A stretch of DNA of 17,062 nt from Desulfobacterales bacterium (GTDB taxonomy: Bacteria; Desulfobacterota; Desulfobacteria; Desulfobacterales; Desulfosalsimonadaceae), in the NCBI GenBank assembly GCA_029933295.1, contig JAOZOL010000025.1, positions 1-17,062 on the forward strand, in the 5' to 3' direction. The translations under genes were made by a program, and so were the position numbers. This document shows, piece by piece, positions 7,562 to 15,092 of this stretch; positions within the stretch are counted from its first letter, which is position 1; each line of letters begins with the position of its first letter. The notes beneath the pieces are model-generated. The model had not been told where the DNA came from, did not search any database, and worked only from the letters and a program-made list of their open reading frames with translations.

Positions 7562-8395
7562 TTATTGCTGTTTTTTTAACTTCGCCTCATTTTCCTCCGC
7601 CTGTTTTCGATAAAACTCATACACACCGCCGATTTTATACAACCAGTTTGCCATGCCTGGATGAATCGCATCCAGCAACGGAATAAGCCATGTAGGGCCG
7701 GGATTAACTGCTATTTCGCCAACGTCTTTTTTGATAGCCTTGATAACGGCTTCAGCGACTTTTTCAGGTGTTGTGGCGTTACTGATCCAGGGCGGCTTCT
7801 TATTATACTCGGCAAACATACCTGATTCAGCAACAAAGCCGGGGCATATAACTGAGACGCCGACACCGCTGTCAGCAAGCTCCATCCTGAGCCCCTTTGT
7901 CCACTCGATGAGCCCGGCTTTAGTCGCACAATAGGTTTCCCCATAGGGATTTCCTCTTTTGCCCCCCAGTGAAGACATACTTACAATGTGGCCGCTTTTT
8001 TGTGCCAGCATATCCGGCAAGGCCAAACGTGTAAGCAGCATGGGCGCAATCAGATTGGTCTGAATCATTTTCTCGATATAATCGGGTGTTAAAGCAATAT
8101 AAGAGCTGACCCACTCCATGCCGGCATTATTAATCAGGATATCAAGTTGTCCGAAATCATCCTGGATCTGTTTTAGCAGACTTTCTCTAAAAGGCTGATC
8201 CGTGATATCGCCGGGGTACACTTTTACGTTCACATTATAGCTGGAAACGTCTTCGGCAGTATCTCTCAACCCATCCTCAGACCTGGCTGTTAAGGCAAGG
8301 TTCACGCCTTCTTTAGCAAGAAAGTGCGCAATATGGGGTCCGAGGCCTTTTGATCCACCGGTCAATAATGCGTTTTTCCCTTTTAGGTTTTGCAT
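7562..8395 (-). CDS. Classical short-chain dehydrogenase/reductase (SDR)
   Basis: A 277-aa NAD(P)-dependent oxidoreductase of the classical SDR fold, typical length ~250 with a short C-terminal extension. The cofactor motif is TGGSKGLG (12-19), NNAG is at 89-92, and the catalytic tetrad is Asn114, Ser142, Tyr155 and Lys159 (YCATK). CPGFV at 184-188 is the conserved segment after the active site. TARSE (36-40) with an arginine after the second strand hints at NADP preference, which is inference. The last ~40 residues are charged and helical (YRKQAEENEAKLKKQ) and may mediate oligomer or membrane contact. GGAG precedes the ATG by 7 bases. It lies 17 bp after the nitronate-monooxygenase-like gene and 29 bp before the epimerase remnant, so all are in one transcript. 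The hydroxy/keto substrate is unknown. Confidence 0.9.
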   Translation of the reverse strand: MQNLKGKNALLTGGSKGLGPHIAHFLAKEGVNLALTARSEDGLRDTAEDVSSYNVNVKVYPGDITDQPFRESLLKQIQDDFGQLDILINNAGMEWVSSYIALTPDYIEKMIQTNLIAPMLLTRLALPDMLAQKSGHIVSMSSLGGKRGNPYGETYCATKAGLIEWTKGLRMELADSGVGVSVICPGFVAESGMFAEYNKKPPWISNATTPEKVAEAVIKAIKKDVGEIAVNPGPTWLIPLLDAIHPGMANWLYKIGGVYEFYRKQAEENEAKLKKQQ

Positions 8396-8412
8396 GATTT
8401 ATCTCCGATTGA

Positions 8413-9369
8413 TTATTGCGATATTAATGGATTTAGAGATTCAATCACCGTTTTGGCTTCACTGATCATGTCGTCAATAACTTGCCCGGCGCTTTTTATC
8501 TCTTTTATGGCGCCGCCAATCTGTCCGCAATACAGTGACCCCTCCTCGCAATTGCCTTCAATACAAGCCATGGCAGACCGGCCTTCTCCGATCATTTCAA
8601 AAAGTTCTTCAGGTTTGGCGCCTTTTTTTTCCGCATTGACGATCATTTCCGTTAACCGATTATTAATGGCGCGGGTAGGACCGACAGTCGTTCTGCCGGT
8701 AATGGAGGTTCCTACATCCGTCATTTGCACGATGGCATCTTTATAATTCTGGTGAGCGGCAGCCTCATGAGTGGCAAGAAATCGTGTTCCCATCTGGACC
8801 CCTGAGGCCCCCAGGGCCAGTGCGGCAACCAACCCTCTGCCGTCAGATATACCACCGGCAGCAATAACCGGAATATCAATTGCACTGCTCACTTGCGGGA
8901 TCAATGCCATGGTGGTTATCTCATCATGGCCATTGTGGCCACCAGCCTCAAATCCTTCCGCAGCCACTGCATCCACACCGGCGTCTTCACTTTTTTTTGC
9001 AAAGGTCACGTTGGCCACTACATGAATGACCCGGCATCCCTGGTCCTGAATCATTTTTGTATATTTTTTAGGACTTCCGGATGACGTTGCAATCACGGAT
9101 GCGCCGTTTTTAATCGCAGCATTGATCATTTCGTCAGAATCCGGCCGAACCAGCGGGATATTGACACCAAACGGCTTTTTTGTTTTTTCTTTTACATTTG
9201 TACATTCGGATTCAATTTCTTCAATGGTCATGCCGCCGGCCCCCATCAAACCCAGTCCGCCAGCTTCGGATACCGCTGCCACAAGTTCTGATTTCCCAAT
9301 CCAGAGCATGCCGCCAAGAATGATCGGATATTGAATATTAAGTATTTCGCAAATTTTAGTCGTAAACAT
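8413..9369 (-). CDS. Nitronate monooxygenase / FabK-like FMN enzyme
   Basis: A 318-aa TIM-barrel flavoprotein of the 2-nitropropane dioxygenase family, which also contains the enoyl-ACP reductase FabK. Conserved blocks are LGGMLWIG (18-25), GGLGLMGAGG (37-46), EGFEAGGHNG with the family histidine His145, AAGGISDGRG (170-179) and VQMGTRF (191-197), the last two forming the FMN phosphate site. The ATG at 9369 was chosen because AAGGAG precedes it and the family domain starts there; the longer frame from 9417 runs into an intergenic palindromic repeat and adds 16 unrelated residues. In an anaerobe a reductase role (for example on an enoyl or enone group) is more plausible than nitronate oxidation, but this is inference. 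The gene is 17 bp from the downstream SDR and follows a repeat-filled gap. Confidence 0.85.
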   Translation of the reverse strand: MFTTKICEILNIQYPIILGGMLWIGKSELVAAVSEAGGLGLMGAGGMTIEEIESECTNVKEKTKKPFGVNIPLVRPDSDEMINAAIKNGASVIATSSGSPKKYTKMIQDQGCRVIHVVANVTFAKKSEDAGVDAVAAEGFEAGGHNGHDEITTMALIPQVSSAIDIPVIAAGGISDGRGLVAALALGASGVQMGTRFLATHEAAAHQNYKDAIVQMTDVGTSITGRTTVGPTRAINNRLTEMIVNAEKKGAKPEELFEMIGEGRSAMACIEGNCEEGSLYCGQIGGAIKEIKSAGQVIDDMISEAKTVIESLNPLISQ

Positions 9370-9388
9370 TTCAAACTCCTTAAATCTT

Positions 9389-9516
9389 AATGGCTTCGTA
9401 AAAAGCTCCGTATGCAAGGCGTCGCGAACAGGAAAAGGGCGAGGCGTACTATGCGTACTTTGAGGCCTTTTTCTGCGAGCGCAAGGCAGCAGACGGACTT
9501 TTTAAGGAGCCGTCAA
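9389..9516. repeat. Long imperfect palindromic repeat, full copy
   Basis: About 128 bp filling the gap between the phosphotriesterase-like gene and the FMN enzyme. The ends, ATGGCTTCGTAAAAAGCTCCG (from 9390, read in two parts: ATGGCTTCG and TAAAAAGCTCCG) and the complement of CGGACTTTTTAAGGAGCCGTC, pair imperfectly over ~30 bases. The centre is GTAC-TATGC-GTAC (9446-9458), whose midpoint 9452 is the midpoint of the whole unit. A second copy begins at 16991 with the same 15-bp end and the same arm length. It has no gene of its own, resembles a dispersed REP/MITE-type element, and could fold in the transcript between two operon genes. Confidence 0.75.
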
Positions 9517-9518
9517 TC

Positions 9519-10508
9519 TTATTCCCCCGCAAATAACCTGCGGGGATTTTCCTCTATGATGGTTTTGATCTGCTCGCTGGTCACTCCGCCTTTTTTAAGT
9601 TCAGGAATAATATTTTTAAACAAATGAGTCGGGTGCCAGTTGGCAATGATCGGCAATGCGTCTTCCGGAATATTCAAGGGTCTGCCCAGCCAGTGCGCTA
9701 TGGAGTCATGGGAGAGCATCAGCCTGTTGCCGTATCCCTGCTTTATCAGATCAATGATGACCGGATACCGTTGTTCATCCATGGGGCAACCACCGACAAT
9801 TTGTAGCCCCATTCGGTCCCATGCCACATATACACCCTGTTTAAATGTTTTTAACTGATATTCCATATCAAGGTTATCACTCATATGACCGATTTGGGTA
9901 CGCGCAGGATCAGCACCTTCTGCAATCAGCAGTTGGGCCTGATCCGGCCCCATGGTCCCTTCCTCGGTATGGGTGATAATCGGAACACCGGTCTCTTCCT
10001 GGACCCGTGCAGCAACTTTGAACATAGTTTTTTCATAGTCCGTAATGATCCCTTTGCTTGATCCGACTTTAAGAACGCCTGCTTTAATGTCCGTATCATG
10101 AATACCATCGACTATTTCTTTTAAGAAAAGCTCATGGATTTCATCGCTCACATCCCCGAGCATGCCCCTTAATTTCCAGTAAGTACTTGATCCTTTTTCT
10201 TCATTTAAATACCCGGTAGCGCAGATGATGTTGACCTCGGATTTTTCGGAAATTTCTTTGTAAATTTCAGGCAGCAGCCGACCGCTGTCCAAGGTGGTGA
10301 CATCCACAAAAGTTTTGATACCAAATGGTTTTACCTGAGAGAGGGTTTCAACTGCCGCCGCCACAATTGCTTTACGATCAAAAGGGGCAATGGTCTGATC
10401 TCCTTCCCAACCTGGAGGTCCATAAACAATATGTTCATGCATCAACGTAATACCAAGTTCTTCCGGTGCTATCTGCCCGGTTACAGTATTAATTTTAACA
10501 TTGCTCAT
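9519..10508 (-). CDS. Phosphotriesterase-family metallohydrolase
   Basis: A 329-aa amidohydrolase-superfamily TIM barrel of the phosphotriesterase/PTE-like-lactonase family, the usual length. All binuclear-metal ligands are visible: His24 and His26 (MHEHIVYG), the bridging lysine Lys147 (VLKVGSS), His180 (THTEEG), His208 (IGHMSD) and Asp268 (LSHDS). An intact metal site predicts an active hydrolase. Natural family members hydrolyse lactones, esters or phosphoesters; the organophosphate activity of the founder is not implied. Placed between a CoA-pathway HpaB/4-HBD homologue and an FMN reductase-like gene, a lactone or cyclic-ester ring-opening step is an attractive inference. AAGGAG precedes the ATG by 9 bases, and the gene follows the HpaB-like gene by 38 bp. 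No signal peptide, so cytoplasmic. Confidence 0.9.
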   Translation of the reverse strand: MSNVKINTVTGQIAPEELGITLMHEHIVYGPPGWEGDQTIAPFDRKAIVAAAVETLSQVKPFGIKTFVDVTTLDSGRLLPEIYKEISEKSEVNIICATGYLNEEKGSSTYWKLRGMLGDVSDEIHELFLKEIVDGIHDTDIKAGVLKVGSSKGIITDYEKTMFKVAARVQEETGVPIITHTEEGTMGPDQAQLLIAEGADPARTQIGHMSDNLDMEYQLKTFKQGVYVAWDRMGLQIVGGCPMDEQRYPVIIDLIKQGYGNRLMLSHDSIAHWLGRPLNIPEDALPIIANWHPTHLFKNIIPELKKGGVTSEQIKTIIEENPRRLFAGE

Positions 10509-10546
10509 TTGATATTTCTCCTTGGTTTTTTAGATATATTTTTAAA

Positions 10547-11986
10547 TTATACATTTAACCCAAGCACTTCCTTTGCCTTATCCTTATACATATCCATGGG
10601 AGCTTCCGCGAAGAGCATCATCTTCTGCGCGGCAAATGACCCTTCAGCATGAATGGTACAGACTTCATGCCACCCGGCAAAATCACTTGCCACCATATGG
10701 TGCAGCATGCTCATCAGTTTTAACCTTTCTTCAGCATTATAATTACCGGCACCGCCCATGTATTTTTCAAGATAAGGATTCAACTCCGGATGTTTCCAAT
10801 CCTGATAGGTCGGCTGGGTAACAAGCAAGCCACCGGCTATATCCTGAATATTTCTTACGAATTCATGAAAGTTTGAGGCAAAATGCAACTTGGCCATGTT
10901 TGAACTCAGACGATTGGCAACATACAGCCCGGATTCGCCAAAGTTCTCGGGATTACTGTATGCAGCCAGGGCCAATGCTTTTGTGGTTTCCGTATATTTA
11001 ATCATATCAATAAAACGGTCCCGTACGTTTGATGTTTTTGCAACCCCATTGGCTTCTGCAGCCAACATACCCAGGCCGGTCATATATTCGATAATCGGGA
11101 TCTTGTAAGTCACTGCCGTATACCGGTGAAAAGCCGAGAACGCATATGCCACATACTGGGCAAACTGCCACTCCCGCAGCATAAAAACACGTTCCTTAGG
11201 AACCTTAACATTGTCAAAAATTACCAGGGATTCCACATGCCCACGCTTTGGTTTGGGTGTGGGAAAATGATATTTGTCATCATAGCGGAAATTGGGACGG
11301 CATATCTGGGTAATTCCCTTGGTATTAGCTGGAATGGCAAAGGCGACCGCATAATCCCCTTCGCCTTCTTTCATGTTTCGGGTTGGAATTACTATAAACT
11401 CATCAACATAGGGACCGGCGGTAATATGGGCCTTGGCCCCGGATACAACGATTTCGGTCTCGGTTTCATCAACCACCCGGAGATAATAATCCGGTGTTTT
11501 CTGCTCACTCGGCCCCTTGCTCCGATCGCCTTTAACATCCGTTACAAGACCGGCAATAGAAAGGTCATTACGCGCGCAATACCACCGGTAGTCATTGATT
11601 CGTTTAATATATTCCGCGTTTCCCATAATTTTTGTGACAGCCGTTAATCCATTAATAATGTCCGTGCCCACATCTTTAACAAACGGAAGCGCGCCTTCGG
11701 CAAAATAACAGGCTGTTTTAATGAGTTCATGCCGTTTCCCCACCGCATCAGGATAATCCGGGAGCTCAAAATAGGTACTGATCGATTCTCCTGTTTCCGG
11801 ATCTTTCATGACTGCGACTTCCTGAAGTTTTTCATCATGGCCCATCAAAAAATCAAATGCAGCGGTTTCCACGCCGACCTTGATGAACGGATCTTCCGTC
11901 ACGTCCGGAACTTTTTGACCTAAGATAAACACATTCCGGTTATCTTTTAATCCTGCCTTGTATTCTTCAGCTGTTCGTAGTGCCAT
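10547..11986 (-). CDS. HpaB / 4-hydroxybutyryl-CoA dehydratase family protein lacking cluster cysteines
   Basis: A 479-aa protein of the flavin-binding family containing 4-hydroxyphenylacetate 3-monooxygenase (HpaB) and 4-hydroxybutyryl-CoA dehydratase/vinylacetyl-CoA isomerase (4-HBD). It is close to 4-HBD in length and motifs: TDVKGDRSKGPSEQKTPD (149-166), RVVDETETEIVVSGAKAHITAG (171 onward), FDNVKVPKERVF (257-268) and DIAGGLLVTQP (382-392). Clostridial 4-HBD binds a [4Fe-4S] cluster through Cys99, Cys103, His292 and Cys299. By eye these align with Pro101, Asp105, His287 and Tyr294, while the adjacent lysine (Lys295) is kept. The only nearby cysteine in the first segment is Cys93, out of register. 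It is thus unlikely to be a standard 4-HBD. No HpaC-type reductase is present in the window. AGGGGAG precedes the ATG. A flavin-only dehydratase, isomerase or dehydrogenase on an acyl-CoA is possible; function is undetermined. Confidence 0.82.
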   Translation of the reverse strand: MALRTAEEYKAGLKDNRNVFILGQKVPDVTEDPFIKVGVETAAFDFLMGHDEKLQEVAVMKDPETGESISTYFELPDYPDAVGKRHELIKTACYFAEGALPFVKDVGTDIINGLTAVTKIMGNAEYIKRINDYRWYCARNDLSIAGLVTDVKGDRSKGPSEQKTPDYYLRVVDETETEIVVSGAKAHITAGPYVDEFIVIPTRNMKEGEGDYAVAFAIPANTKGITQICRPNFRYDDKYHFPTPKPKRGHVESLVIFDNVKVPKERVFMLREWQFAQYVAYAFSAFHRYTAVTYKIPIIEYMTGLGMLAAEANGVAKTSNVRDRFIDMIKYTETTKALALAAYSNPENFGESGLYVANRLSSNMAKLHFASNFHEFVRNIQDIAGGLLVTQPTYQDWKHPELNPYLEKYMGGAGNYNAEERLKLMSMLHHMVASDFAGWHEVCTIHAEGSFAAQKMMLFAEAPMDMYKDKAKEVLGLNV

Positions 11987-12046
11987 TTTTTCTCTCCCCT
12001 AAATATTCTCTATTCCATTTTTTTTTAATTTATTATTTATTTTGCA

Positions 12047-12068
12047 TTCCCACGGAGGACCGTGGGAA
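12047..12068. repeat. Perfect hairpin repeat, 9-bp stem
   Basis: TTCCCACGG (12047-12055), loop AGGA, and CCGTGGGAA (12060-12068) form a perfect 9-bp stem in the 150-bp gap between the ligase-SCP2 gene and the HpaB-like gene. Similar TTCCCACG...CGTGGGAA hairpins are, from memory, dispersed repeats in many bacterial genomes. There is no U-tract directly after it on either strand. Confidence 0.7.
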
Positions 12069-12075
12069 CGTGCCC

Positions 12076-12103
12076 GTAGAGACGATGCATGCATCGTCTC
12101 TAC
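12076..12103. repeat. Perfect 28-bp palindrome
   Basis: GTAGAGACGATGCA (12076-12089) is followed directly by its exact reverse complement (12090-12103), a loop-less 14+14 palindrome, 7 bp from the hairpin at 12047-12068. Palindromes of the GTAGAGACG...CGTCTCTAC type are, from memory, abundant dispersed repeats in cyanobacteria and some other groups. It may attenuate or stabilise the transcript between the ligase and the HpaB-like gene, or simply be a mobile repeat. Confidence 0.75.
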
Positions 12104-12136
12104 AATGGTTTTCAATCGTAATCCCTACTTTCCCCC

Positions 12137-14020
12137 TTATTCTGTTTTCATCGGCTCAAACATTTCCCTGAACTGCGGCATGAAATTCATGTCTCCCTCA
12201 ATTTTTAATTTTCCGGTGACTACGGCGGTAATACCGTCAAGTTTACCAGTCACAATATCGTGATAGGAACTGTCACGGGCAACCATAAAAACTGTCGGTG
12301 TTTTTAAGACCTCTTCGGTTAACGTCATTGTCCCGTCTTTAATCGCCACTGTCCATTTGCCGCCCCCTTTTCCGGTGATGTGATAACTCACGGTGGCGTC
12401 TACCCCTTTTGATTTTTCCGGTATAAACCGTTCTTTCATGCCCTCAAAAAAATGACCCACCGGCACGGCTTCAGCGGTTTTTTCTTCTTCTATTTCAACC
12501 ACTAAATCTTTTTTCAGCACCTTGCCCACCGCATTGGCCGGCAGACTGGGCCTGAATAGATAATATTCCGGGACTTTATATTCCGCCATTTTGCTTTTAC
12601 AGAACTGACGAATTTCATCCTCCGTGCAGTCTTCACCTCTTTTAAGGACAATGCACGCTTTGCCAACCTGACCGTATTTGTCGTGTGATTCGGCAATAAC
12701 AGCAACCGAATCCACTGCCGGATATGTGGCGATCACGTTTTCAATTTCTTTGGGATAAACATTCACGCCGCCCCGAATGATCATGTCTTTCTTCCGGTCT
12801 ACGATAAACAAAAAGCCTTCTTCATCCATGTAGCCCAAATCGCCTGTTAGCAACCATCCGTTTTTAATGGTTTCCTCTGTGGCTTTCGGGTTATTGAAAT
12901 ACCCCTTCATAACGGTATCTCCTTTAACCACGATTTCACCAATCTCTCCTGCGTTAAGGGGTTTGGCCTGTTCATCAAAAATAGACACTTCAATGCCGTC
13001 AAAGCCGGTACCGATTGAGCCGTATTTACGCTTGCCCTCCATATTGGCTGAAATTCCGCCGCTGTTCTCAGTGGAACCATACGCTTCTAAAATCGGAAGG
13101 TGAAACCGACGCTCACATTCGTCCAGCTGTTCGGGAGGTATGGGTGCGGCTCCGGAAACCCCAATACGCAACGAACTGGTATCAACCGTATCGGCTTCAG
13201 GGGTTCTTAAAAGAATGTTCCACATGGTGGGCACAATATAAAAACCATTAACTTTATATTTTTCCACGCATTCCCAAAATTCAGTGGCCGAAAAATTTCG
13301 TCGTAAAACCATGGTCGCCGCGCTGTACATGGTGGGAAACGCCAGATCGTTCAAGCCACCTGAATGAAATAACGGCAGAACGCACAGGATCCGTTCTGCC
13401 GGCTGAATTGGGATATGTTTGGTTTTAATGTAGGCTCCGTATACAATTCCCCTGTGAGTCAGCATCACCCCTTTGGGTGTACCCGTGGTGCCGGATGTAT
13501 ACATCAGCGAAGCCACATCATCGGCTGACGGCGGATCGGAAAAATCCGTTTTTCGAGAATATTTTTCCAGGATTTCCGGCAGATAATCATGGGGAAAATC
13601 CAGGTCAACGGGCGACGATGAATTGATGATAATTTTTTCAACTGACGGAATCTTATCTTTAATGACGGCCACGATTAAGGCATATTCCGGATCCACCATC
13701 AGGACCTTGGGCTTACAGTCATTGACCAGAAACTCGACCTCCTCCGCCTGCCACCAGCAGCTGACGGGCCCAGCGATTGCGCCGATTTTTTGAGCGCCCA
13801 GCAAGGTATAAAAGAAATGGGGAGTATTTCCCATCATAAATGATACGACATCCCCCTTGCCGATGCCGTTTTCCAGCAAATAGGCGGCAAAGATGTCTGT
13901 CCGCAAATCAAGATCCTGGTAAGTAACAATTTCATCGTAAAAATTTAAAAAAGGTGTGTCCGGATATTCCTTTGCATTTAGTTTTACAAGATCAAACGTA
14001 GTAAAAATTTGTCTGTCCAT
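12137..14020 (-). CDS. Acyl-CoA synthetase (AMP-forming) fused to an SCP2 domain
   Basis: A 627-aa fusion. Residues 1-~510 are an AMP-dependent acid-CoA ligase: P-loop YTSGTTGTPKG (174-184), YGSTE (314-318), TGDLG (392-396), the hinge region DRKKDMIIRGGVNVYPKEIE (408 onward) and the catalytic lysine Lys500 (NAVGKVLKK). It activates a carboxylic acid to its CoA thioester via an acyl-AMP. Residues ~520-627 form a sterol-carrier-protein-2 domain (FFEGMKERF, GGKWTVAIKDGTMTLTE, DIVTGKLDGITAVVTGKLKIEGDM), a hydrophobic ligand-binding fold that may hold a poorly soluble substrate or product. Typical ligases end near 510-550 aa. The start has AGGAGG. It is 24 bp downstream of the epimerase gene, while 150 bp of repeats separate it from the HpaB-like gene. 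No signal peptide. Substrate unknown, probably hydrophobic. Confidence 0.92.
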   Translation of the reverse strand: MDRQIFTTFDLVKLNAKEYPDTPFLNFYDEIVTYQDLDLRTDIFAAYLLENGIGKGDVVSFMMGNTPHFFYTLLGAQKIGAIAGPVSCWWQAEEVEFLVNDCKPKVLMVDPEYALIVAVIKDKIPSVEKIIINSSSPVDLDFPHDYLPEILEKYSRKTDFSDPPSADDVASLMYTSGTTGTPKGVMLTHRGIVYGAYIKTKHIPIQPAERILCVLPLFHSGGLNDLAFPTMYSAATMVLRRNFSATEFWECVEKYKVNGFYIVPTMWNILLRTPEADTVDTSSLRIGVSGAAPIPPEQLDECERRFHLPILEAYGSTENSGGISANMEGKRKYGSIGTGFDGIEVSIFDEQAKPLNAGEIGEIVVKGDTVMKGYFNNPKATEETIKNGWLLTGDLGYMDEEGFLFIVDRKKDMIIRGGVNVYPKEIENVIATYPAVDSVAVIAESHDKYGQVGKACIVLKRGEDCTEDEIRQFCKSKMAEYKVPEYYLFRPSLPANAVGKVLKKDLVVEIEEEKTAEAVPVGHFFEGMKERFIPEKSKGVDATVSYHITGKGGGKWTVAIKDGTMTLTEEVLKTPTVFMVARDSSYHDIVTGKLDGITAVVTGKLKIEGDMNFMPQFREMFEPMKTE

Positions 14021-14044
14021 TTCTTACCTCCTAATTAAAAATTA

Positions 14045-15079
14045 TCATATTTTGAACCAGCCGTTATTCTTATACCAGGCCAGTGTCTCTTTCATTCCTT
14101 TTTCCATGGTCGGATATTTAAATTTAAATCCCGTGCTTTTTAATTTGCTGTTGTCCCAAATCTTGTCACAATTTACGTAATCAAGAGTTGCTTTTTCAAG
14201 CAGCGGCTTTGTTTTCAATCGTCGGGCAACAAATTGCGATCCAATTGCCAACGGTTTTGCGACAGTCAAGGGGAGATGTAAAAAATCTTTTTCTTTACCA
14301 AGAAGTTCCCTGCTCAGTAGTCTGTAAAAATCCGCAGACGTCATATGGGTATCATCAGCAACATTATATGCTTCGCCGATCATTTCATCATGATCATAGG
14401 CATGAATCATTGCCCGGCACATATCTTCAACGTGAAGAAAAGCCTCGACCGTGTCACCTTTACCCAGAATCAGTTTTTTCTTTTTATTTCGTTCATCATA
14501 AGTCATCTTCAACACCAGATATAAACCGTATTCAGAACGTGATCCGTAAATAGCGGCCGGGCGAAAAATCGTTGCACGCAGTCCTTTTTCTTTAATGTAT
14601 TTTTGAACGATCTTTTCGCCTTCCCACTTACTGACATTGTAGTTATTTAACGGCGGCGTTACTTTTGGATCATCTTCTTTTACAGGATTTCCGGGATTTG
14701 AGCTGTAACCGTAAACACCAACAGATGATACATGCATAAACCGATTCACCCCGGCTTTGACGGAAGCATCACAGAGATTTTCCACTGCTTCCACATTAAC
14801 AGCATGGATAATCTTGTCCGGCGTGGAATAATCATGAATACCGGCCACATGAATAACGCTGTCAACGCCCTTAAGAAGCCTGTCAAGCCCTTCCCGATGG
14901 GTTAGATCCGAACACATAAACTCAACACCCAACGCCTCAAACATGGCACCGTAATAACGACTGGAAACATCCGTGGCCCTTACTTTAAATCCAGCCTTAA
15001 CCGCTTCGGCGACCATGTGATGCCCGGTAAAACCCGATGCACCGGTAACCAGCACGAGCCCTTTGTCTTTTTTTGTCAT
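14045..15079 (-). CDS. NAD-dependent epimerase/dehydratase family (extended SDR, 3-beta-HSD-like)
   Basis: A 344-aa extended short-chain dehydrogenase. The cofactor site is VTGASGFTGHHM (11-22), an acidic D37 at the end of the second strand points to NAD, D58 and HVAG (77-80) line the cofactor, and the active site has Ser118/119 (HVSSVGVYG) with Tyr147-Lys151 (YNVSK). The length and sequence style match the 3-beta-hydroxysteroid dehydrogenase/dihydroflavonol reductase branch, which usually oxidises or reduces a hydroxy/keto group rather than acting on sugar nucleotides. There are no sugar-nucleotide genes around, which supports that reading. AGGAGG lies 7 bases before the ATG. It lies 13 bp after the aldehyde ferredoxin oxidoreductase and 24 bp before the ligase-SCP2 gene, so these three form a tight block. 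A decayed relative lies at 6808-7532. Confidence 0.9.
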   Translation of the reverse strand: MTKKDKGLVLVTGASGFTGHHMVAEAVKAGFKVRATDVSSRYYGAMFEALGVEFMCSDLTHREGLDRLLKGVDSVIHVAGIHDYSTPDKIIHAVNVEAVENLCDASVKAGVNRFMHVSSVGVYGYSSNPGNPVKEDDPKVTPPLNNYNVSKWEGEKIVQKYIKEKGLRATIFRPAAIYGSRSEYGLYLVLKMTYDERNKKKKLILGKGDTVEAFLHVEDMCRAMIHAYDHDEMIGEAYNVADDTHMTSADFYRLLSRELLGKEKDFLHLPLTVAKPLAIGSQFVARRLKTKPLLEKATLDYVNCDKIWDNSKLKSTGFKFKYPTMEKGMKETLAWYKNNGWFKI

Positions 15080-15092
15080 GGTAAACCTCCTG

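Noticed and set aside
9370..9417. Longer start for the nitronate-monooxygenase-like gene at 9417.
   Set aside because: The extra 16 residues come from the palindromic repeat and have no family similarity, while the ATG at 9369 has an AAGGAG site and begins the conserved domain.
9389..9516. The palindromic repeat considered as a CRISPR unit or a rho-independent terminator.
   Set aside because: There is no array of regularly spaced identical repeats, and the 128-bp imperfect palindrome lacks a terminal U-tract suited to termination.
9519..10508. Organophosphate-degrading phosphotriesterase (opd/php) naming.
   Set aside because: Metal ligands only show family membership; substrate cannot be inferred and the operon context favours another hydrolytic role.
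11126..11647. A 173-aa plus-strand open frame within the HpaB-like gene.
   Set aside because: It is antisense to a well-conserved protein, has no domain or convincing ribosome site, and is explained by codon bias of the opposite strand.
10547..11986. Annotation as a bona fide 4-hydroxybutyryl-CoA dehydratase (abfD).
   Set aside because: Three of the four iron-sulfur ligands are not conserved by eye, so a specific functional name would overstate the evidence.
14188..14553. A 121-aa plus-strand open frame within the epimerase gene.
   Set aside because: Antisense shadow of an intact enzyme with no recognisable features.
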